The notes under the pieces are model-generated. The model was not told the origin of the DNA. It did not search any database and was given only the letters and a program-made list of their open reading frames with translations. This document shows, in pieces, positions 57,587 to 64,000 of a stretch of 64,000 bases of DNA (positions are counted from its first letter, which is position 1; each line of letters begins with the position of its first letter). This stretch comes from Campylobacter concisus (GTDB taxonomy: Bacteria; Campylobacterota; Campylobacteria; Campylobacterales; Campylobacteraceae). The stretch lies in assembly GCF_003048835.2 (NCBI RefSeq), contig NZ_CP060705.1, positions 496,001 through 560,000 on the forward strand, written 5' to 3'. Both the position numbers and the translations under genes were made by a program.

Positions 57587-59074
57587 TTAAAGCCTTGTCT
57601 TCATCTTTTCAAATTCATCTTTTATCACTTGCTCGTGTGGTTCGCTAGTCATTTTATTTATCGCGTCACCCCAGATACTGACCATGATGATGGCTAGACT
57701 TGAGGTTAAAATGCCTGGTAAAATTTCATAAACATAGGCATTTAGCCCTGATGTTATCCAAAATATTACGGTCGCACCGCCAGCTATCATGCCAGCAAGC
57801 GCTCCAAGTGCGCTCATACGTTTCCAGTAAAGGTTAAAAAGTAGCACTGGACCAAAGCTCGCGCCAAATCCAGCCCAAGCGTTGCCAACGACGTTTAGAA
57901 CGTTATCTGTAGAGATAAAGGCAAGCACTGTGGCGATTAGTGCCACAACCACGACTGCATAGCGGCTGATCGCTGTTTGCGTGCTTTGACTCACCTCTTT
58001 TTTATAAAAGGCAAAGATGAAGTCTTTTGTGACCGAGCTTGAAGTGACTAAAAGCTGGCTTGAGATGGTACTCATGATCGCTGAAAGCACGGCTGAGATG
58101 ATGATACCTATAAAAAATGGTGGGAAAAGTAGCTCACCAAGCTTTAAAAATACGGTCTCAGGGTCGCTTAGTCCGCCTCTTTGGCTAAAATAGACAAAGC
58201 CGATAAGCCCGCTCATAATTGCACCAAGTAGGCCGATCGTCATCCAGCCAATGCCGATCCTTCTTGCCTTTGCAAGCTCTTTTGAGTCACGTATCGCCAT
58301 AAATCTAACTATGATATGTGGCTGCCCAAAGTAGCCAAAGCCCCAAGCTAGAAGGCCCAAAATGCCCCAGAAAGTCTGATCTCTAAAAGGATTTAGGTGA
58401 TTTGCGTCAAGTCTGCTTATCTCTTTTATCAAATTTGTATCGCTTGGCAGGTCTAAATTTAGATATGCCACGACTGGGATCGAGACTAGGACACAAAACA
58501 TCAAAAGTCCCTGAAATGCGTCAGTTATGCTAACAGCCTTAAACCCACCAAAAAATGTGTAAAAAACCACGATACAAAGCGTAAATATCGCGCCATATTT
58601 AAAGCCTATGCCAAAAAAGCTCTCAAAAGTCTTGCCTCCAGCGATGATACCGCTGCTTACATAAAGCGTGAAAAATATCAAAATGATAAGGCCAGATACT
58701 ATCCTTAAAATTTTAGTCCTATCTTTAAAGCGATTTTCTAAAAAGTCTGGTATCGTGATGCTATCGCTTGCGACCTCAGTATAGACCCTGATCCTTTTTG
58801 CTAGAAATAAGTAGTTGCAGTATGCGCCCACGATAAGGCCAGCTATCATCCAGACATTTGCTATACCAGTTGCGTATAAGGCCCCGGGCACGCCAAGTAG
58901 CATCCAACCACTCATATCAGAGGCGCCAGCACTAAGTGCGGTGACGACTGGACCCATTTGACGGTTATCCAGCAGATACTCGTTCATACTTGCATTTTTA
59001 TCGTAGAAATATCGTCCGATGAAGAGCAAGAAACCAAAATAGATGGCGATGGCTAAATAAGACCCAAAGCTCAT
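57587..59074 (-). CDS. putP: Sodium/proline symporter
   Basis: This 495-aa sodium:solute symporter of the PutP kind has about 13 hydrophobic segments, FYDKNASMNEYLLDNRQMG, LSAGASDMSGWMLLGVPGA near 48-67 (sodium site), WGFGYFGQPHIIVRFMAIRD near 245 and ISSQLLVTSSSVTKDF near 335. It takes up proline, a main carbon source of many campylobacters. No putA is near. It starts divergent from the ABC transporter operon. Confidence 0.92.
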   Translation of the reverse strand: MSFGSYLAIAIYFGFLLFIGRYFYDKNASMNEYLLDNRQMGPVVTALSAGASDMSGWMLLGVPGALYATGIANVWMIAGLIVGAYCNYLFLAKRIRVYTEVASDSITIPDFLENRFKDRTKILRIVSGLIILIFFTLYVSSGIIAGGKTFESFFGIGFKYGAIFTLCIVVFYTFFGGFKAVSITDAFQGLLMFCVLVSIPVVAYLNLDLPSDTNLIKEISRLDANHLNPFRDQTFWGILGLLAWGFGYFGQPHIIVRFMAIRDSKELAKARRIGIGWMTIGLLGAIMSGLIGFVYFSQRGGLSDPETVFLKLGELLFPPFFIGIIISAVLSAIMSTISSQLLVTSSSVTKDFIFAFYKKEVSQSTQTAISRYAVVVVALIATVLAFISTDNVLNVVGNAWAGFGASFGPVLLFNLYWKRMSALGALAGMIAGGATVIFWITSGLNAYVYEILPGILTSSLAIIMVSIWGDAINKMTSEPHEQVIKDEFEKMKTRL

Positions 59075-59164
59075 AAATTTCCTTTCAAATAAAATAAAAC
59101 GCTTATGTTATTACAAATTTATTTAAATTTCAATGCTAAGACAATCCTTAAATTCATTTAAGCA

Positions 59165-59192
59165 AAATGATATATTTTTTTTCGTATCATTT
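59165..59192. promoter_or_regulatory. Inverted repeat ahead of the amino-acid ABC operon
   Basis: AAATGATA (59165-59172) and TATCATTT (59185-59192) form a perfect 8-bp inverted repeat with a 12-base T-rich spacer. The right arm could be the -10 (TATCAT) of the operon. It ends 28 bases before the TTG start, so it could be an operator overlapping the promoter. Confidence 0.4.
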
Positions 59193-59220
59193 AAGGCTAC
59201 ATTTTAAAGAAAGGACGAAG

Positions 59221-59931
59221 TTGAACGCTCAAAATTTAGCCAAATTTCTATTTTTTATAATAATTGTCTCGCTTGGAACATATTTTTTCTATCCAAGAGA
59301 TCTTAGCGAGGCGCAAGAGATCGCATATATCAAAAGTTACGGAGTGACGCTAGGCCTTACGATAGGTGGTATTGCTATAGGTATAACACTTGGATTTATT
59401 TTAGCTTTCATTAAATTTTTAGATATCAAGGTTTTAAATTTCGTCATAGATGAATATATCGACATCTTGCGTGGAACTCCTGTAATACTTCAACTTCTAA
59501 TATTTTCAGTGGTGATTTTTGCCACTTGGAGCGACAACTTCTATGTCGCCGTGATCGCACTTGGACTAAATAGCTCGGCATACGTCGCTGAGATCGTAAG
59601 AAGCGGCATAAATAGCGTCGATAAAGGTCAGATGGAGGCAGCTAGGGCGATGGGACTAAACTACTACGTTTCGATGCGTGAGATAGTCTTCCCACAAGCT
59701 ACTAAAAATATCTTGCCAGCGCTTGCTAATGAGTTTATCTCACTTTTTAAAGAGACCTCAGTCGTTGGCTATATAAGCGTCGTTGATATTACGATGCAAA
59801 GTAAGAGCCTTCAAGCGGTCTTTTACAGCCCAGAGCCAGTCATTTTTACGGGCATTGTATATTACGTGAGCGTTAAATTTTTCACCCTTTTGGTGAAACT
59901 ACTTGAAAGGAGACTAAATCGCCATGATTGA
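59221..59931 (+). CDS. Polar amino-acid ABC transporter permease
   Basis: This 236-aa inner-membrane permease of the HisM/GlnP family has a TM near residue 12, TLGLTIGGIAIGITLGFILA, the motif DILRGTPVILQLLIFS near 87, and the EAA loop EAARAMGLNYYVSMREIVFPQATKNILPAL near 145. The start is TTG 59221 with AAAGGA seven bases upstream; an upstream ATG at 59167 lies in the promoter zone. It overlaps the ATPase gene by 8 nt. Only one permease gene is present, so it likely acts as a homodimer. Confidence 0.9.
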   Translation: MNAQNLAKFLFFIIIVSLGTYFFYPRDLSEAQEIAYIKSYGVTLGLTIGGIAIGITLGFILAFIKFLDIKVLNFVIDEYIDILRGTPVILQLLIFSVVIFATWSDNFYVAVIALGLNSSAYVAEIVRSGINSVDKGQMEAARAMGLNYYVSMREIVFPQATKNILPALANEFISLFKETSVVGYISVVDITMQSKSLQAVFYSPEPVIFTGIVYYVSVKFFTLLVKLLERRLNRHD

Positions 59932-60652
59932 GATTAAAAATTTAAACAAAAGCTATGGCGATTTGCGTGTTTTAAATGACATCAGCGTGGATATCAAAAA
60001 AGGTGAGGTTATAGCGATAATTGGTCCAAGTGGCGGTGGAAAAAGTACATTTTTACGTTGCATAAACCGCCTTGAAGAGCCAGATAGCGGACATATCAAG
60101 ATAAATGGCGAAGATATTTTGGATAAAAAATCAGACATAAATAAAATTCGCCAAAAAGTGAGTATGGTTTTTCAGCACTTTAACCTTTTTGCAAATAAAA
60201 ATGTCTTGCAAAATTTAACCCTAGCTCCGATAAAAGCTGGGATCTTAGACAAAGAGAGTGCCGAGAGGAGGGCAGATGAACTGCTAAAGAGTGTTGGGCT
60301 AAGCGATAAGAAATTTGCCTATCCGCACAAGCTCTCAGGCGGGCAAAAGCAGCGTATAGCAATCGCTAGAAGCTTAGCTATGGATCCAGAGGTGATACTA
60401 TTTGACGAGCCGACAAGCGCGCTGGATCCTGAGATGATCGGCGAGGTGCTTGATATCATGAAAGATGTCGCAGCAAGGGGTATAACGATGCTTGTGGTGA
60501 CTCATGAGATGGGCTTTGCAAGAAATGTGGCAAATAGAATTTTCTTTATGGACAAAGGCAAGATAGCAGTTGATGACACACCAAAAAATGTCTTTACAAA
60601 TCCGCAGCACGAGCGTCTGCGAGAGTTTTTAGGTAAAATTTTAAATCACTAA
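59924..60652 (+). CDS. Polar amino-acid ABC transporter ATPase
   Basis: This 242-aa ABC protein of the GlnQ/HisP family has Walker A GPSGGGKST near 32, signature LSGGQKQRIAIARS near 133, Walker B VILFDEPTSALDPEM near 153 and switch THEMGFA. It energises uptake by the permease before it and the binding lipoprotein after it. Confidence 0.94.
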   Translation: MIEIKNLNKSYGDLRVLNDISVDIKKGEVIAIIGPSGGGKSTFLRCINRLEEPDSGHIKINGEDILDKKSDINKIRQKVSMVFQHFNLFANKNVLQNLTLAPIKAGILDKESAERRADELLKSVGLSDKKFAYPHKLSGGQKQRIAIARSLAMDPEVILFDEPTSALDPEMIGEVLDIMKDVAARGITMLVVTHEMGFARNVANRIFFMDKGKIAVDDTPKNVFTNPQHERLREFLGKILNH

Positions 60653-60664
60653 TAAGGAGAAAAA

Positions 60665-61435
60665 TTGAAAATTTTTTTAAAAGTTCTAGCGTTAGGGTTA
60701 GTTATGTTTTTTATAGGTTGTGGTGATGATAGTGGCAAAAAAGCCACTTCAAATGCGCTAGAAGCTAGCAAAGAGGTGGTTTATAAGGTAGGTTCAAGCG
60801 CTGATTACCCTCCATTTGAGTATTTTGATGATAAAAATCAAATCGTTGGTTTTGAGATCGATCTTCTAAATGAGATTACTAAAAAAACTGGGATCAAATT
60901 TGACGTTGCAAATATGAGTTTTGATGGGCTAATACCAGCTTTAAAAACGGGCAAGATCGATATCGCGATAAGCGGCATGAGCGCGACTGACGAGAGAAGA
61001 AAGTCTGTTGATTTTACTAAGCCATATTATTTCTCAGAGAATTTATTTATCCGCAAAAAAGGCTCAGACGTAAATAAAGACAATCTTAAAGATAAGAAAA
61101 TTTCAGCTCAAGTTGGCACGCTTCAAGAAGAGGCAGCTAAAAATATCACAACTCAGTCAATCCCAGCTGAAAACGTAGCGGCAGCTATAATGTCACTAAA
61201 TGCCGGCAAGATCGATGTTGTGCTTACTGATAGCCCGATAGGTGTTGAGTTTTTAAAACAAAATCCAGACTTAGAGGAGTTTTTAAGACTTCCTGACGGC
61301 ACAGAGGGCTTTGCGATGGCATTTGATAAGGGCAAACATACTGATCTTATCAAAAAGATAGATGCTGCGATCGAAGAGCTACAAAAATCTGGCGAATTTG
61401 ACAAAATGCTCGCTAAATACGACCTTAAAAAATAA
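60665..61435 (+). CDS. Amino-acid-binding lipoprotein of the ABC transporter
   Basis: This 256-aa family 3 solute-binding protein has a lipoprotein signal: KIFLKVLALGLVMFFIGC with the lipobox Cys at about residue 19. The mature part has GSSADYPPFEYFDD, GFEIDLLNEITKKTG, GKIDIAISGMSATDERRKSVDFT and a second lobe with QVGTLQEEAAKN. Ligand not assigned; it resembles CjaA/GlnH-type proteins of C. jejuni. The start is TTG with AAGGAG upstream. Confidence 0.9.
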   Translation: MKIFLKVLALGLVMFFIGCGDDSGKKATSNALEASKEVVYKVGSSADYPPFEYFDDKNQIVGFEIDLLNEITKKTGIKFDVANMSFDGLIPALKTGKIDIAISGMSATDERRKSVDFTKPYYFSENLFIRKKGSDVNKDNLKDKKISAQVGTLQEEAAKNITTQSIPAENVAAAIMSLNAGKIDVVLTDSPIGVEFLKQNPDLEEFLRLPDGTEGFAMAFDKGKHTDLIKKIDAAIEELQKSGEFDKMLAKYDLKK

Positions 61436-61448
61436 ATCCTAATATAAA

Positions 61449-61477
61449 TTTGCAAGAGGCAAGATGCTTCTTGCAAA
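61449..61477 (+). terminator. Terminator of the amino-acid ABC operon
   Basis: TTTGCAAGAGGCA (61449-61461) pairs with TGCTTCTTGCAAA (61465-61477), with one G-U pair and a three-base loop, then AAAATCTC. Confidence 0.7.
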
Positions 61478-61563
61478 AAATCTCACAAATTTCTAATTTT
61501 TAAATTTTAAGCAAATATAAAGTCAATATAGTACAATTACTCGTTTAATTTAAGGAGAATATA

Positions 61564-63516
61564 ATGAAGTCACTCAGGATGAGAACGGCACTTGTGCTAA
61601 GTGTCATGCTTTTGATTTGTGTTAGTGTAGTTGGTCTTGTGACCTATAACATGGCTAAAAATTTATATACCGACAGGGTCGAAAGTAAAGAATTCCCACT
61701 TGCTGTCAATGAAGTTGGTTATAAAATAGAATCTTACATCGATAAGATAATCGACGCTTCTTATCAAATAACTCAAAATAGCTTTTTAATAGACTGGGTT
61801 AAAAACGGCGAGGACGAGCACGGCAGAAAGGTCTTGTTTGACTATTTTCAAACTCTTGCTAAAAATTTAAAACTAGATACGATAATGTTTGGCTCAGATA
61901 GAACCCTAAACTACTACGTCGAAGATAAAATTTTAAAGGTCATTAACCCAGAAAACGACAAGTGGTACTACGCCTTAAAAGATGGCAGCAGCCTAAGCCT
62001 GATCGACATCAACAAGGCTGAAGACGGCAGCGGTAAGATAATGATGTATATAAACTACAAAGTTCAAAAAGATGATAAATTTTATGGTATCGCAGCGACT
62101 GGCGTAAATTTAAGCGAGATAGTAAATTTTGTCCAGTCACAAAAGATAGGTCGCGGCGGTAAATTTCTACTAGTTGATGAAAAAGGCGACATCAAAATCG
62201 GCAAAGATGAAAGCGGCAATCTAAAAGATATAGTAGGCGAAGCAAATCTTAAAAAGCTAATCAACGAAAATGGCAGCTACATATCGCTAGATAAAGATGG
62301 CAGAAATTTATTGATCGGCTCAAAATATATCAAAAGTATGGGCTGGTATCTGATCGGCGAGCTTGACAAAGATGAGCTTTTAGAGGATCTAAACTCACTT
62401 GCTTATGCGTCTGTTGGAGTGCTTGTAGTGGTACTTATTTTAGGACTATTGCTCTCACTTTACCTATCTTCTTACCTCCTAAAAATCATCCTCAAACTAA
62501 AAACAGGCCTGCTATCTTTCTTTGATCTACTAAACCACAAGACAAACAAAGCAGAGCCTATAGAGATAACATCTAAAGATGAATTTGGCCAAATGGCAGA
62601 GCTAATAAACAAAAACACAAAGGCCATTGAGGATGGTATGAAAGATCAAAGTATATTCATCCAAAAAGCCAACACCTTTGTAAATGAGATAAAAGATGGC
62701 AACTATGAAGCAAGCTTAGAAGCTGATACTAATAACCCAGCTCTAAATCAACTAAAAAGCACATTTAAAGATCTACAACTTGCTCTTAAAAATGCAATAT
62801 CAAGTAATGGTAAAGATGTACTTGATCTACTAAACACTTATAAAAACCAAGACTTTACAAAAAGACTTGATGATGATGGTAAGATAGCAAGTGGTATAAA
62901 CTCTCTTGGCATTGAGATATCTAAAATGCTAAATGACAATCTAAACCAAGCTCAAGTACTAGAAGAAAAAGCTAAACTTCTAGCTAGCTCAGTATCAAAA
63001 GTAGCAAGCTCAGCAAATACTCAAGCAAATAGCTTACAAGAAAGTGCTGCTGCAGTTGAGCAAATGAGTAGCTCAATGAATGCCATCTCTCAAAAGACAG
63101 CTGATGTTATAAGACAATCAGATGAAATTAAAAACATCATAACTATCATTAGAGATATAGCAGATCAAACAAACCTACTAGCTCTTAATGCTGCTATTGA
63201 AGCAGCTAGAGCTGGAGAGCATGGTAGAGGATTTGCAGTTGTTGCTGATGAAGTTAGAAAACTAGCAGAAAGAACTCAAAAATCTCTAGGTGAGATAGAA
63301 GCAAATACAAATGTCCTAGCTCAATCAATAAATGAGATGAGTGAATCAATCAAAGAGCAAAGTGAAGGCATAAATATGATAAATCAATCAGTTGCTCAAA
63401 TAGATAATCTAACAAAAGAAAACGTTGTAATTGCAAACCAAGCAAATGAAGTAACATCAGAAGTAGATGAGATGGCTAAAGCCATAGTTGAAGAGGTTAG
63501 GAAGAAGAGGTTTTAA
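61564..63516 (+). CDS. Methyl-accepting chemotaxis protein with a Cache sensor
   Basis: This 650-aa receptor has a first TM at residues 8-27 ([21 protein letters not shown]), a periplasmic double-Cache sensor to about 275 ([40 protein letters not shown]), a second TM ([23 protein letters not shown]), a HAMP-like linker and the signalling hairpin [39 protein letters not shown] near 540-580. The ligand is unknown, but small organic or amino acids are usual for Cache receptors. TAAGGAG precedes ATG; TACAAT (61532-61537) may be its -10. Codon use in the last third is richer in CTA and ACA than the first part. Confidence 0.93.
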   Translation: MKSLRMRTALVLSVMLLICVSVVGLVTYNMAKNLYTDRVESKEFPLAVNEVGYKIESYIDKIIDASYQITQNSFLIDWVKNGEDEHGRKVLFDYFQTLAKNLKLDTIMFGSDRTLNYYVEDKILKVINPENDKWYYALKDGSSLSLIDINKAEDGSGKIMMYINYKVQKDDKFYGIAATGVNLSEIVNFVQSQKIGRGGKFLLVDEKGDIKIGKDESGNLKDIVGEANLKKLINENGSYISLDKDGRNLLIGSKYIKSMGWYLIGELDKDELLEDLNSLAYASVGVLVVVLILGLLLSLYLSSYLLKIILKLKTGLLSFFDLLNHKTNKAEPIEITSKDEFGQMAELINKNTKAIEDGMKDQSIFIQKANTFVNEIKDGNYEASLEADTNNPALNQLKSTFKDLQLALKNAISSNGKDVLDLLNTYKNQDFTKRLDDDGKIASGINSLGIEISKMLNDNLNQAQVLEEKAKLLASSVSKVASSANTQANSLQESAAAVEQMSSSMNAISQKTADVIRQSDEIKNIITIIRDIADQTNLLALNAAIEAARAGEHGRGFAVVADEVRKLAERTQKSLGEIEANTNVLAQSINEMSESIKEQSEGINMINQSVAQIDNLTKENVVIANQANEVTSEVDEMAKAIVEEVRKKRF

Positions 63517-63928
63517 CTTCTTAATAAACAAACTCAAATTTGTTTAAACAAGGCTACAAAACTTATTGTTAAGGGGGAAGAGGCTTGAATTACGCTCTGC
63601 TTGCAGTTGTGAGCTTGCGAAGCAAAGAAGCTCCCTTCCCCCTTAACAATCCCCTGTCTGCTTGCAGTTACGAGACGAAGTCGAAGTAAAGCCCGACGAC
63701 GTTATAGGTAGCATGCCTCAGTGCTTCGCACTGCATGTGGTTTAAAAGCTCTAATAAATTTTTAGATACGCTCGCTCATAAATTTTTAAAATTTGCCTGA
63801 CTTCTTTTAGCGCACTTGCCTATACGCTTTACAAGCTTATGTAAATTTCTGTCATTACGCTAAATTTAAACAAATTTTAATAGATAAATGCCGATAATTA
63901 GGGCATTAAATCACCTTAAAGGATAGAC
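63517..63928. other. Structured 411-bp intergenic region
   Basis: No ORF of note was found. The stretch has a 16-bp inverted repeat enclosing 54 bases (63565-63650), a 13-mer direct repeat TCTGCTTGCAGTT at 63596-63608 and 63657-63669, and a hairpin CAGTGC-TTC-GCACTG at 63719-63733. It is more GC-rich than other spacers up to about 63740, then becomes AT-rich. It may contain an RNA element, the chemoreceptor terminator, or a decayed repeat. Confidence 0.5.
63565..63650. repeat. Long inverted repeat downstream of the chemoreceptor
   Basis: ATTGTTAAGGGGGAAG (63565-63580) is perfectly complementary to CTTCCCCCTTAACAAT (63635-63650). An inner imperfect extension (AGGCTT with AAGCTCC) lengthens the stem, and GAGCTT/AAGCTC forms a sub-hairpin in the loop. 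Confidence 0.85.
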
Positions 63929-64000
63929 ATGAAAAAGATATTTGCTCTTTTACTGACAGCTTTTGTTGCTCTTTGCGCAAACGAGCTAAAATTTGGTACA
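63929..64000 (+). CDS. Exported protein, probable solute-binding protein (cut by window edge)
   Basis: Only 24 codons are visible: a signal peptide (KKIFALLLTAFVALCANE) followed by LKFGT. Periplasmic family 3 binding proteins often begin their mature part this way (KFGT followed by YPPF), so a transporter binding protein is likely but not proven. TAAAGGA lies six bases before the ATG. Confidence 0.5.
   Translation, partial: MKKIFALLLTAFVALCANELKFGT

Overview
The window is Campylobacter chromosome from a non-thermotolerant, Campylobacter concisus-like species. This is inferred from AT-rich DNA, AAATTTA-rich spacers, extended -10 promoters (TGnTAtAAT), the order waaC-htrB-waaE-like GT, the order pglJBACDEFG-cheY-prmA-ftsH-psd-pssA, and epsilonproteobacterial frdCAB. 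No tRNA, rRNA, CRISPR array, phage or complete insertion sequence was seen.

Region 1 (1-4.83 kb) is a lipooligosaccharide core locus on the minus strand: waaC, htrB, a WaaE-type GT2, a WaaQ-type GT9, and a last glycosyltransferase broken by frame errors next to a C9 homopolymer. The end of a polysaccharide deacetylase lies convergent to it. Region 2 (4.9-13.6 kb) holds DNA-maintenance genes (PolB-type exonuclease, tag, exported ATP-dependent ligase) mixed with nucleotide-sugar genes: UDP-glucuronate 4-epimerase, galE/gne, ugd and a TviB/WbpO-type dehydrogenase. An ecotin-like periplasmic protease inhibitor sits between the two dehydrogenases.

Region 3 (13.7-28.4 kb) is the protein N-glycosylation locus: a Wzx-like flippase in the place of the usual ABC flippase PglK, a GT25, PglI-like, two PglH-like and PglJ glycosyltransferases, the oligosaccharyltransferase PglB, PglA, PglC, the diNAcBac enzymes PglD/E/F, and PglG. 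PglF/E/D make UDP-diNAcBac, PglC loads it on undecaprenyl phosphate, PglA/J/H/I and GT25 extend it, the flippase turns it over and PglB transfers it to protein. galU (45.3 kb), galE and ugd feed the sugar pools. hisH, hisA, cheY, prmA, ftsH, psd, pssA and leuA follow in tight order; leuA has a short leader ORF with five consecutive leucine codons, an apparent attenuator.

Region 4 (36-41.7 kb) holds an old-yellow-enzyme oxidoreductase, a frameshifted TonB-dependent heme-type receptor between two identical 35-bp hairpin repeats, malate:quinone oxidoreductase and a DUF4272 protein. Region 5 (41.8-46.1 kb, minus) is an ABC-F ATPase, a DUF1287 protein, pgi and galU. Region 6 (46.2-57.5 kb) carries yigZ, lgt, frdCAB, a decayed Mrr-type restriction gene, then an overlapping run cdsA-dxr-uraA-pgp1-tsaD. 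Region 7 (57.6-64 kb) has putP, an amino-acid ABC transporter, a Cache-type chemoreceptor, a strongly structured 411-bp intergenic region and the start of another exported protein.
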